64,000 bases of DNA, taken from contig JAVBPD010000046.1 in the NCBI GenBank assembly GCA_031549885.1, forward strand, positions 1 to 64,000, given 5' to 3'. The notes under the pieces are model-generated. The model saw nothing but the letters and a program-made list of their open reading frames with translations. It made no database searches and was not told the origin of the DNA. Source of the DNA: WQUF01 sp031549885. Lineage in GTDB: Bacteria; Bacillota; Clostridia; Clostridiales; Clostridiaceae. Below are positions 36,540-45,360 of the stretch, in pieces. Within the stretch, counting starts at the first letter, position 1, and every line of letters begins with the position of its first letter. The translations under genes were made by a program, and so were the position numbers.

Positions 36540-37916
36540 TTATTTTATATCTGGGTCCCCATTATCCTTCATCATTTGTGATAACTCATCTTGAGCTTGA
36601 TCCAAAGCTGTTTTAGGATCAACTCCATTTTTCATAATGCTATCTAACATTTCATTATCTATTGTTGAAGTATCAGGGTTATAATTTGATCTTGTAGTAA
36701 CATGTGTGTAAGGAAGTAAATCAACAACTTGTTTCCAAATATCTCCTGATGATTGCACTATAGCATCATTGGCTTTTTTATTAAGCATAAGATCTTTTTG
36801 TTCTGTTCCCCATTTAGTTGTTGCCCATTCTCCTGTTATAAATTCAACAAATTTAGCTGCTTCTGCAATATGCTTTGTACCTTTACCAACTTCCCAAACA
36901 AATCCACCACCTGCTGCGCCTAATTCTCCATTAGCTGATGGTCCTGCAGGAAGTGGAGCAATGCCATAATTCATATCAGGAGCATATTTTTCAAGTGTAG
37001 CAATATAGTTCATTACTTCCCCTCTCATAGCAATCTTACCTGTTATAAATGGGTCATTTGCTTGTTGAGCTTGATCTGTATTTGTAGTCATAGCATCATA
37101 ACTTTGTTGTCCATATCTTTGAACCCATTTTTGCATAAAAGTTGCAGCTTCAATATTTTGAGGTGAGTTATAAGTTGGAATATTTATATTTGATAGATCA
37201 TATTTTGAACCACCATTTCCAAAAGCTATTGTATCAAACCCAAAATTACCTAAAGTAGGCAAGAAAGTATAAGTTTCATAAGATCCATCTGATGCTTTCT
37301 TGTCCAATTTATCAGCTGCTGCAAACATCTCATCCCAAGTTTTTGGGAACTCAGTTATTCCAGCCTCAGTAAATTTATCTTTATTATAGAATATAAATCT
37401 AGTATCTGTATTAAATGGTAATGCATACGTCCTTTCATTATACTGAGTTGTATACCAATAGTTATCCAAAAAATTATCTTTTATATTGCTTGGAAGATAC
37501 TCAGTTAAATCTTCACAATACTGATTTTCAGCGTGGACTGCCACTGTTTCAATAGGTTGAACTATTGCATCTGGTGCCTCACCTGCTGCTACTGCTGCAG
37601 TAAATTTTGTCCTAATATCATTATATGGAACTCCAAGTCCAACAACTTTAATTTTACCTGCATTTTCTTCATTAAACTTTTGTATCATTCCATCAATTGT
37701 TGGCTTTCTTTGCTCTGACATCCAGTGATACCAAACATTAAGCACTACTTCTCCTTCTGATGAACCGCTTGTAGCATTTCCCGAACCAGCCGTTGCGGAT
37801 GCAGCATCTCCATTAGTTGTACCAGAAGAATCGCTGCCTGTGCCGCCACAGCTGGCCAACATTGCTAAACTTAAGACAGAAGTTACTATCATAGATATTA
37901 TTTTTTTAGTTTTCAA
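36540..37916 (-). CDS. Extracellular sugar-binding lipoprotein
   Basis: Family 1 solute-binding protein of 458 residues. The lipobox LAMLASCGG puts the lipidated Cys near residue 23, followed by a Ser/Gly/Thr-rich linker and the binding fold starting at VVLNVWYHWMSEQRKPT. Start is TTG 37916 (KTKKIISMIV), 7 bases after AGGAGG; an ATG 9 codons earlier precedes that site. It catches the substrate outside and delivers it to the two permeases. It is first in its operon, behind a cre- and LacI-controlled promoter. Confidence 0.94.
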   Translation of the reverse strand: MKTKKIISMIVTSVLSLAMLASCGGTGSDSSGTTNGDAASATAGSGNATSGSSEGEVVLNVWYHWMSEQRKPTIDGMIQKFNEENAGKIKVVGLGVPYNDIRTKFTAAVAAGEAPDAIVQPIETVAVHAENQYCEDLTEYLPSNIKDNFLDNYWYTTQYNERTYALPFNTDTRFIFYNKDKFTEAGITEFPKTWDEMFAAADKLDKKASDGSYETYTFLPTLGNFGFDTIAFGNGGSKYDLSNINIPTYNSPQNIEAATFMQKWVQRYGQQSYDAMTTNTDQAQQANDPFITGKIAMRGEVMNYIATLEKYAPDMNYGIAPLPAGPSANGELGAAGGGFVWEVGKGTKHIAEAAKFVEFITGEWATTKWGTEQKDLMLNKKANDAIVQSSGDIWKQVVDLLPYTHVTTRSNYNPDTSTIDNEMLDSIMKNGVDPKTALDQAQDELSQMMKDNGDPDIK

Positions 37917-37979
37917 AATTATTCCTCCTAAATAAATATTCAATTAAATCTTCATAAATTTTAATTTAAAATTAAAATA

Positions 37980-37991
37980 TGTAACGTTTCA
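37980..37991. promoter_or_regulatory. LacI-type operator (site 1)
   Basis: TGTAACGTTTCA, a palindrome with central AACGTT and two mismatched arm bases. It begins 12 bp after the -10 box at 38003-38008, about +5 to +16, where a repressor would block elongation or open-complex formation. It matches the site at 49181 in 11 of 12 positions. Confidence 0.72.
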
Positions 37992-38002
37992 TTTATAATA
38001 AT

Positions 38003-38031
38003 ATGATATCGCTTTCAAATCTTATTGTCAA
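38003..38031 (-). promoter_or_regulatory. Promoter of the transporter/GH38 operon
   Basis: On the minus strand TTGACA (38031-38026), 17 bases, TATCAT (38008-38003). The same boxes with the same spacing occur upstream of the second operon at 49202-49230. Confidence 0.83.
38004..38018 (-). promoter_or_regulatory. cre site (catabolite repression)
   Basis: On the minus strand TTGAAAGCGATATCA fits the WTGNAANCGNWNNCW consensus at every defined position. It overlaps the -10 and the spacer, so CcpA binding there should repress the operon when preferred sugars are present. Confidence 0.8.
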
Positions 38032-38097
38032 TATCTTTAAAATTTTTATTTTGCATAGCATAAAATTTCAATAAAATTCTATCTTAAAAATATTTAA

Positions 38098-38137
38098 AAA
38101 TCCGCACTTGATTTTTGTGTCAAGCACGGATTTTTTT
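38098..38137 (-). terminator. Terminator of the kinase/aldolase operon
   Basis: On the minus strand AAATCCGTGCTTGA pairs with TCAAGTGCGGATTT (14 bp including two G-U pairs) around an 8-base loop, then T. It follows the long GH38 gene and separates the two operons. Confidence 0.9.
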
Positions 38138-38150
38138 AAAAAAGCTATTT

Positions 38151-41100
38151 TTAACTAAAACTTATTTTAATATTTTTTATTTCCCATGGGTTTATATCTA
38201 TTGAAATTTCTCCATTTACTGGATTTATTTCATCTATTATTTCATCGTTTAAATCGCATATAAATGCCTTTAGGATTTTTTTATTAGTAAAAGAAAGATT
38301 AGCAAACCCTTTTTCTCCATTTGTCTCAATTATCCTTACAATATAGCCTGTGTTATTTGGATAAATAGTTGATATTTGTGAATTTTTACTTGAAAAATCT
38401 ACAAATTTAATTTCATTTTTAAAATTATAAAATTCTACTTCGTTGCGATTTTTCTGAAGGCTTATTCTTTGAGCATAGATTTTATTTCTTTCTGAAAAAC
38501 CAAATTTATAGTATTCACCCTTTGAAGGTTTTTCACCTGAAGTTATAGAATAGCTAAAATATAGTTTTCCTCCTTGCGACCCTTTGTAATTTGTCCTCCA
38601 ATAATTATTTAAAACATAAGAATATAGCTTGCCATTAAATTTAACAAGTTTATTGTTCCATGTTCCTTTAACAATATCAGATGCTATAAATAAAGGCACT
38701 TCTTTAGATGCAATTTGAATGTAATTTCTATCTTCTTCAATTATCATTGATGTCTGAAGCGGAAACCATTCTGTGCAAGCCCCTTTTATAAGATCTTTTT
38801 CTAAATCTACATATCCAATTTGAGAATCATATAAAACTTTTCCATTTTCAAAAGAGCTAGGAAATGCAATATAAACAGCTTCAACATTTTGAACTTCTTT
38901 TTTATCATAGCAATAGTCAATCTTTAACTTTTTTTCAAAATTATATAAAGAAATTTCCATTTTTAAAGTTCCGTTGTGAACATCTGCTTCTAAAGCTATA
39001 GTTTGCTTTAATAAAGTTTCTTTAAAATATCTATTTTTTAAATTAAATGTTTTTAATATTTTAGGCTCTTCAATCTTTTTATCATAATGGTTGCCCTCAA
39101 GCCTTGTATTTTCACCACCAGAAGCATAAATGAATTTTCCAAAACCTTCACTTTTGCATATATCTTTGTTTATACATTTATCAAAAATTCCCTTTATCTC
39201 TCCATTTTCAAAATCCACAACAACCTTATAATACTTATTTTCCAATATATTTTTAAATTCAAAATCCTCATCTTTTATATTTTCTTTTATTAAGAAATAT
39301 CTTCTAAGAGAAAATTCCGGCAAATCTTTTACTAAAAATTCTACAATTTTAGTTTGTTTGTTTCTCTTTTTTTCAAAGCTTGGAACATCTTTTTTTTCAC
39401 TGTCTTTGATAACCTCATCTAATGAAATTTCAACAGTGGCAGAAGATGTCATTGCCCAGCTGTTTGTATTAAACACCACAATTTCTCTACCATTTGTATC
39501 TAAATTTAAGCTATGAATAGTGGCTGAGGAGTGAAGTAAGTTTTTACTTAATAAATAACTTTGAACTGCAAAATTCTCCTTTACTTCCCATTGATCCTTT
39601 GCAAGGAGGGATTCTGGATCGTGCCCTGATGAAAATGCTCCCCAAGTGTGTTCATCAAATAATATAATATTTTTCCATGCTTCTTTATAAATATCAAATC
39701 TAAATTTTCTTGAAGGGTTCTCAATTACGCTTAAGCTTTCTAAAATTTCAGCACTTTTTAAATTCATTTGAGCCTCTCGCACCATATATGATGGCTTCAT
39801 GGTTGATTGTATTCCATCTTCCCAAAAAGATCCTTCGTCTCCTTTTATGGTCTTTATTTTTTCTTTGAAATTCTCTTCAATATATTTAAAAAAGCTTACT
39901 CCAGTTGAAGGTATTAATTTTGGAAATTCAAATTCTTCATTCCATTTTTTTATAAATTCTGGTGAAGAAGGGTCAATATCTGTATTGTCGGCATCTTGGC
40001 CAAACATTAAAATTGCATCATATACATAATCTTCATGGCTAAAGTTTTTAATCCACATTAAAAGCCCTCTTTCTGCTGATACTACATCCATAGGACTTCC
40101 ACACACTTTTTTAATCTCACAATACATTCTTGATAAATTATATAGAACTTTAGAACCATCTGGACCTTCATAATAAAATGGAGAATATTTTGCTATATCT
40201 CCATTTATTCTAAATGGCCCTCTATCTTGGTTGTTTGCATGAATTAAATATTTAACCCCTCTTTTTGAAAGTACAGTTGCCATGCTCATAGAAACGGAGT
40301 CCACATCAACAACTACAGCACATTCAGGTTTAAGATCCCATTTTTTAAGCTCTCTATAAGAAAAATCACCATCTCTTATTAAATCCTCTAAAGAACAGAA
40401 CTGATTTATATGAACTGCATAGTTTGAACAAACACCTATATAACCTTGTTTAATCCTTTTAAATAATTCTAAAACTTTTTCATCACTTCTAGAATTAATA
40501 TAATTATCTATAGTCCATGCTGAATCAAGCATATATGCAAATGGCATATAGCCGTTTTTCTCTTTAAATTCATCATTATGGTTTAATATCTCAAGGACCT
40601 TATCTAAATTTCTTGAAAGCCTTTCACTAACTTCCCATTGTCTATGAGTATATCCTATATCTGTGTGAACATGAGGAACACAAAAAATCTTAAATTTTTT
40701 GGGAACTTCAAAGGAACCCTTAAAAATTTTATCTTCACCATCAATATTTAAATTAACTATATAATCCACTTTTCCATCAGAATCTTTTACATAAAATTCT
40801 TTTAATATTTCACCTAGTGTAAAATTCTCTACATTAAAATTTTCATTAAAAATTATTTCTTCATTGCTTATAAGCTTTATAAAACCATTAATCTTTTTAC
40901 CTTTTAAAATATTAAAATTAGAAGTAACCTTATATTTTAATTCTCCTTGAATATTTTTATAAAAAGGTGATGGCTCTATTTTTACTACTAACTTTTTTAA
41001 ATCGCTTATTTGAAAAAAACTAACTTCATCGTACCAAAAACCACATGCATCAGCCATTCTATCTAGTCTTAAGATTTCTTCATAATTTGTAATTTTATCT

Positions 41101-41555
41101 TTAGGGCTGGAGTCCTTAGCTGTTAATTTTAAAACATTTTTATCCTTTAAGTAATCACTAGGAATATTTATTTCTAAAACTCCTTTATTATAAATGCTAG
41201 AATGAAGCGCATGTTTAGGTCTCATAAATTCAGTATTATATGGATTAGAATTTAAATATCCATATCCTTTATAACCGTTTATATCTATTTCCAAATATGG
41301 AACTCGTGGAGTTGTGATTATATAATGAATCTTTAATTTAAATGTTTTACCTTCATAATTATTTAATTTAAATGAAATTCCATATTCATAATCCTTATAG
41401 CCTCCATCAGGATCTGCACAAGATACGTGAAAACCAGGCCATTTTTCATTTTCATTTAAATCAATATCATATATTTTAGGTGGAGCATCCATTGGATTTC
41501 TAAAATTATCAATAAAATTCTCCATATTTCCTAATGTCCAGATTAATTTGTCCAT
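38151..41555 (-). CDS. Very long GH38-type glycosidase, divergent
   Basis: About 1,134 residues, some 330 longer than the other GH38 copies. An extra N-terminal beta-rich region (1 to about 285) has polysaccharide-lyase/CBM-like composition. The GH38 core then starts FCVPHVHTDIGYTHRQW, with a candidate nucleophile Asp in VVVDVDSVSMSMA, a form unlike the VDSFGH of the shorter copies. INPWEIKNIKI at the end resembles the closing strands of GH38s. I start at ATG 41555 (MDKLIWTLGN), after GAGG. No signal peptide. Relation to DUF5054-like GH38 proteins is possible. Specificity may differ from mannose. Confidence 0.8.
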   Translation of the reverse strand: MDKLIWTLGNMENFIDNFRNPMDAPPKIYDIDLNENEKWPGFHVSCADPDGGYKDYEYGISFKLNNYEGKTFKLKIHYIITTPRVPYLEIDINGYKGYGYLNSNPYNTEFMRPKHALHSSIYNKGVLEINIPSDYLKDKNVLKLTAKDSSPKDKITNYEEILRLDRMADACGFWYDEVSFFQISDLKKLVVKIEPSPFYKNIQGELKYKVTSNFNILKGKKINGFIKLISNEEIIFNENFNVENFTLGEILKEFYVKDSDGKVDYIVNLNIDGEDKIFKGSFEVPKKFKIFCVPHVHTDIGYTHRQWEVSERLSRNLDKVLEILNHNDEFKEKNGYMPFAYMLDSAWTIDNYINSRSDEKVLELFKRIKQGYIGVCSNYAVHINQFCSLEDLIRDGDFSYRELKKWDLKPECAVVVDVDSVSMSMATVLSKRGVKYLIHANNQDRGPFRINGDIAKYSPFYYEGPDGSKVLYNLSRMYCEIKKVCGSPMDVVSAERGLLMWIKNFSHEDYVYDAILMFGQDADNTDIDPSSPEFIKKWNEEFEFPKLIPSTGVSFFKYIEENFKEKIKTIKGDEGSFWEDGIQSTMKPSYMVREAQMNLKSAEILESLSVIENPSRKFRFDIYKEAWKNIILFDEHTWGAFSSGHDPESLLAKDQWEVKENFAVQSYLLSKNLLHSSATIHSLNLDTNGREIVVFNTNSWAMTSSATVEISLDEVIKDSEKKDVPSFEKKRNKQTKIVEFLVKDLPEFSLRRYFLIKENIKDEDFEFKNILENKYYKVVVDFENGEIKGIFDKCINKDICKSEGFGKFIYASGGENTRLEGNHYDKKIEEPKILKTFNLKNRYFKETLLKQTIALEADVHNGTLKMEISLYNFEKKLKIDYCYDKKEVQNVEAVYIAFPSSFENGKVLYDSQIGYVDLEKDLIKGACTEWFPLQTSMIIEEDRNYIQIASKEVPLFIASDIVKGTWNNKLVKFNGKLYSYVLNNYWRTNYKGSQGGKLYFSYSITSGEKPSKGEYYKFGFSERNKIYAQRISLQKNRNEVEFYNFKNEIKFVDFSSKNSQISTIYPNNTGYIVRIIETNGEKGFANLSFTNKKILKAFICDLNDEIIDEINPVNGEISIDINPWEIKNIKISFS

Positions 41556-41562
41556 AATATCC

Positions 41563-43152
41563 TCAATTCTTAAAAAAATATTCTTCCACCATAGCACAAA
41601 GAGCATGGTATATAATTAAATGGCATTCTTGTATGTCTGGAGTGCTGTTTTGTGGAGCTTTTAAATTAACATCGCATATTTTAGAAAGCTCTCCTCCCTT
41701 TTCTCCAGTTAAAGAAATTGTAGCAATACCTAAAGCTTTAGCAAGTTTTGCTGCATATAAAACATTTTTTGAATTTCCTGACGTTGAAATTCCAAGGAGA
41801 GTATCTTCTTTTTTACCATAACCTAATAGCTTTTGAGCATATATTGTATCAGCATTTACATCGTTTAAAAATGCTGTTGTAAGAGCGGATTGTTCGCTAA
41901 AACTTATTGCACAAAGTGGACTTTGAAGGTTGTTTGAAATAAACTCTCCTTCTTTTCCAAATAATTCATTTAATTTATCCCTTAGTTCTTTTTTTAATGG
42001 TCTTTTTTTATAAAAACCCTTCATTAATTCTCCAACAATGTGATCGGCATCAGAGGAGCTTCCCCCATTGCCACAAATTAAAAGCTTTCCTCCATTTTTA
42101 TAGGTGCTTTTTATTTGCTCATAGCTCTTTAATATATCATCTTTAAGGTTTGATAATTCATTATGCTTTTTTACCATTGAATCTAAAATTTTTAAAGCTC
42201 TTAAATCTGCTTCTTCATCGTTATTGTCGTCTATTTTAAGGCCATAAATTGCTACCATAACAGCAGCATAATCTCCAATGCTCTCTGATAATTCAGATTT
42301 AACCACTTTAAGGTTATTTTTTGATATATTAAGAGCTTCCCTTTCAATGGCCATTTCCATAGATGGGCGCAAAAATTCCTCACATCTATTGAATATTGAT
42401 CCAATTACAATTAGCTCAGGATTCAATGTATCTACAATTATGGATATGCCTTCTCCTAATTTTTCACCAACTTCTTTAAATACCTCTTTTGCAAATTCAT
42501 CTCCTTTTTTTGCTCTTTCTGCCAGCGTTTTTGTATCTATATCTTCAAAATCCTCATCATTTAATTTCATTTTTGCATATTTTGCAATGCCTGCACCGCT
42601 GCAAAAACCTTCAAATGACCCAATCTTTCCATAACCTAAAGGCCCATTTTCGCTAAGCTTAATATGCCCTATTTCTCCTGCATTATCATTTGCACCTGTT
42701 ATTAATTTTCCATCTGCTATAATTCCTGCACCCATGCCTGTTCCCATTGTTAAGAAAACCATGTTTTGCGCATTTCTCCCAGCACCTAGTTTCCATTCTA
42801 CAAGCGCACATGCATTGGCATCGTTTTGAAGAAATGTTTTAACACAAAAATTATCTTGTAGAATTTTTACAATAGGAACAAAATCCCAATTTGGCAAATT
42901 AGGAGGAGAAAGTATTATCCCTTCCTTAGAATTTAAAGGACCTCCGCAGGATATTCCTATGGCATCAATTTTTATTTTATATTTATCTATTAAATTATTT
43001 ATATTAAATATTATCTCATCTATTATTTCTTTTGGTCCTCTATCTTTTGTTTTAGTTTCAAAGGAAATTTTATCTATAATATTTATTGGATAGCAAGTGG
43101 AAAGTGTTACAGCACACTTTGTTCCACCTATATCCACTCCAATTAAATTCAT
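41563..43152 (-). CDS. ROK-family sugar kinase fused to GmhA-type SIS isomerase
   Basis: A single 529-residue frame. Residues 1 to about 300 are a ROK kinase: LIGVDIGGTKCAV (phosphate loop), QNDANACALVEWK with the catalytic Asp, GTGMGAGIIADGKL. The usual zinc-binding CxCGxxGCxE is replaced by LGYGKIGSFEGFCSG, so the three structural Cys are gone. Residues about 330-529 are a SIS domain like sedoheptulose-7-phosphate isomerase: LLICGNGGSSSDADHIVGELMKGF (Glu) and IQECHLIIYHALCAMVEEY (His), so the isomerase residues are kept. Start at ATG 43152 after GAGGTG. The fusion should phosphorylate and isomerise one sugar; mannose or a heptose are possibilities. Confidence 0.88.
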   Translation of the reverse strand: MNLIGVDIGGTKCAVTLSTCYPINIIDKISFETKTKDRGPKEIIDEIIFNINNLIDKYKIKIDAIGISCGGPLNSKEGIILSPPNLPNWDFVPIVKILQDNFCVKTFLQNDANACALVEWKLGAGRNAQNMVFLTMGTGMGAGIIADGKLITGANDNAGEIGHIKLSENGPLGYGKIGSFEGFCSGAGIAKYAKMKLNDEDFEDIDTKTLAERAKKGDEFAKEVFKEVGEKLGEGISIIVDTLNPELIVIGSIFNRCEEFLRPSMEMAIEREALNISKNNLKVVKSELSESIGDYAAVMVAIYGLKIDDNNDEEADLRALKILDSMVKKHNELSNLKDDILKSYEQIKSTYKNGGKLLICGNGGSSSDADHIVGELMKGFYKKRPLKKELRDKLNELFGKEGEFISNNLQSPLCAISFSEQSALTTAFLNDVNADTIYAQKLLGYGKKEDTLLGISTSGNSKNVLYAAKLAKALGIATISLTGEKGGELSKICDVNLKAPQNSTPDIQECHLIIYHALCAMVEEYFFKN

Positions 43153-43180
43153 AAAAATCACCTCTTAAAATTATACTCCT

Positions 43181-44455
43181 TTAATAAATTGTAAGGCTTT
43201 GTACTGATTTTTCTAAAAAATCATCTTTTCCAAAGCTTCCAGATTTTAATACAAAAAAGTAGTTTTTATTCTGTCCTTTAAAATATAATGTTGGCACTCC
43301 TGGCACTATTTCTTTTACAATAAACATTTTATTTATTCCAAGGCTTTTTGCAATTTTTGCAGAAGTATCTCCACCACAGGAGATAAACCTATTAGTTTTG
43401 CTATCATTTAGCACCTTGAGCACAATGCTTGATAAAAAGCTTGATAAAAAAAGTCCAACTTCTTTATCATTTAAGCCTTTATCATATCCTAGCTCTTTAG
43501 TTTCTAAAATTTCTTTTGTAGAATTTGCTGTATGAATTATTACATTTTTACCATTTTTTATATTGCATACAAGATCATTTATTAAATGATTCTTATAGGA
43601 TGAAATATCTTCATTTTTTATAAGCCTTAAAGTATCTATTTTTAATGTTTTATATTTTTCATCCATATATTTTATTTGATTTATTGTTTGCTCTGTTAAA
43701 CTCCCTGCTACAATTAGAACACCCTTATTCTCGTCAATGCCTTCTACTTTTATCTCTTCTTTAGAATTAATCCCTAAGCTTTTTGGTAGAAATTCACCTA
43801 AGGCAGAGCTTCCACAATAATTTATTTCATCCTTTAAACAAGAGCTTAAAAGCATTAAATCATCGTCATCTCTAACGTCAAAGATTATATATGAATATTT
43901 TTCTTTCATTTTTTTTATTTCATCCGTGAGCTTTTGCGCATTGTCATATGAATTATAGCTAATGGCTCCAACTGATTCCTTAGTTTGGCTTTCTAAAATT
44001 TTAATTAAATTTGATTCTTTCATAGGATGAATAGGATCCTTTGAAAACTGAGAATCCTTTAACAGGGTACCATTAACATAGTGTATTGAGTTTATTGTAG
44101 TTCTTCCATTTTTAGGAAATCCTAAAACAATAAAAGAATTTTTAATATTTAAAGCTTCTCTCATTGCATCAAATTGAGTTCCAATATTTCCTCTAAACAC
44201 CGAACAGGTTTTATTAAAAAATCTATCTGCTCCCCAATTTTTCAATACTAAAGAAGCATTTTTTACTTTTTTAAAGCAATCTTCTTTAGAATCAAACCTA
44301 GAATCTGTATCTATAATTGCTACGTCTACATCATCATCAATAATTAAATCTTCGCTATAAGAGTATATACAACATTTTGCACCACCATTAAAAAAGCAAA
44401 GGCCAATATCATTTGCACCTGTTATATCGTCTGCAACTACTCCGATTTTAATCAT
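43181..44455 (-). CDS. DUF1537 / four-carbon acid sugar kinase family protein
   Basis: The 424 residues match the OtnK/DtnK-type kinases: GVVADDITGANDIGL at the N-terminus, FNKTCSVFRGNIGTQ, LGFPKNGRTT and HPMKESNL in the substrate domain, and FISCGGDTSAKIAKSLG plus FYKGQN-like YFKGQNKNYF, KSGSFGKDDFL in the C-terminal nucleotide domain. Known members phosphorylate threonate, erythronate or 3-oxo acids. The substrate here is not determined. It overlaps the aldolase stop by 4 bases (ATGA). Confidence 0.88.
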   Translation of the reverse strand: MIKIGVVADDITGANDIGLCFFNGGAKCCIYSYSEDLIIDDDVDVAIIDTDSRFDSKEDCFKKVKNASLVLKNWGADRFFNKTCSVFRGNIGTQFDAMREALNIKNSFIVLGFPKNGRTTINSIHYVNGTLLKDSQFSKDPIHPMKESNLIKILESQTKESVGAISYNSYDNAQKLTDEIKKMKEKYSYIIFDVRDDDDLMLLSSCLKDEINYCGSSALGEFLPKSLGINSKEEIKVEGIDENKGVLIVAGSLTEQTINQIKYMDEKYKTLKIDTLRLIKNEDISSYKNHLINDLVCNIKNGKNVIIHTANSTKEILETKELGYDKGLNDKEVGLFLSSFLSSIVLKVLNDSKTNRFISCGGDTSAKIAKSLGINKMFIVKEIVPGVPTLYFKGQNKNYFFVLKSGSFGKDDFLEKSVQSLTIY

Positions 44456-45345
44456 AAATAAAACCTTGCCTTATCTTTTGAAAAGAGGTAATTTTCAATT
44501 TTATCTTCTACAACCTTTTGTACTTCTTCGCAAGCTTTTAAAAGATCGCTTTCTAAAAATCTTTTCTCATATTCATTGTTTAAAAGCCTTTCAGAAATCC
44601 CTAAAGACTTAATAAAGGATAATTCTAAGTCTGTAGCTATGTTTATTTTAGAAACTCCCCCTCCTTCAAAATGAATGGCTTTATTTATAGTTTCATGAGG
44701 AAGGCCAGAACCGCCATGTAATACAATTGGTATATCTATAAGGTTTCTTATTTTTTTTAACCTATCAAAATCTATTTTAGGATCTTTAACCTTGTAAACC
44801 CCATGGACTGTTCCAATAGATATTGCAAGAGCGTCTACACAGGTTTTTTCTACAAAATACTCTGCCTCTTTAGGATCTGTATAAAATTCTTCATCGTTAT
44901 CTGTTTCAATTTTATCTGAAGAGCCAATTTTTCCAAGTTCAGCTTCAACGCTTACACCTTTTTTATGAGCATAATCTACCACTTCTTTTGTAAGCTTTAT
45001 ATTTTCTTCAAGTGGTAAAGATGAACCATCAATCATAACCGATGTGAATTTAGCATCTATAGCTTTTTTTATTCCATTAAAATTATTGGTATGATCTAAA
45101 TGCAGAGTCATTGGAATATGGTATTTGCTCTCTAAAGAATAAAATTTATGGCTAAAAATATCCACATCAAGCCCTACCCACCTTAATTCATTTGAAGAAA
45201 CTTGAATTATAATAGGAGAATTTTTATTTTTAGCACCTTCCATGATGTATTTAATCAAATAAAGGTTCCTTGGAGAAAAAGAACCTACCCCAAATAAGTT
45301 ATTTTGTGCAGGTTTTAATATTTCCTTAAGTGTTAATACTGACAT
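44452..45345 (-). CDS. Class II (zinc) aldolase, FbaA/GatY/KbaY family
   Basis: The 297 residues show LHLDHTNNFNGIKKAID (Asp/His zinc region, about residue 80), VEAELGKIGSSD, ALAISIGTVHGVYK with the zinc His, and VLHGGSGLPHETINKAI. These features fit cleavage of a ketose-1-phosphate or bisphosphate to dihydroxyacetone phosphate plus an aldehyde. Members differ in aldehyde, and the substrate cannot be told from sequence. It is flanked by two sugar kinases, which suggests that one of them makes its substrate. Confidence 0.92.
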   Translation of the reverse strand: MSVLTLKEILKPAQNNLFGVGSFSPRNLYLIKYIMEGAKNKNSPIIIQVSSNELRWVGLDVDIFSHKFYSLESKYHIPMTLHLDHTNNFNGIKKAIDAKFTSVMIDGSSLPLEENIKLTKEVVDYAHKKGVSVEAELGKIGSSDKIETDNDEEFYTDPKEAEYFVEKTCVDALAISIGTVHGVYKVKDPKIDFDRLKKIRNLIDIPIVLHGGSGLPHETINKAIHFEGGGVSKINIATDLELSFIKSLGISERLLNNEYEKRFLESDLLKACEEVQKVVEDKIENYLFSKDKARFYL

Positions 45346-45360
45346 AGTATACTATACCTC

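Noticed and set aside
42278..42634. 118-codon plus-strand frame opposite the ROK-SIS gene
   Set aside because: Shadow frame with a composition typical of antisense AT-rich coding DNA.
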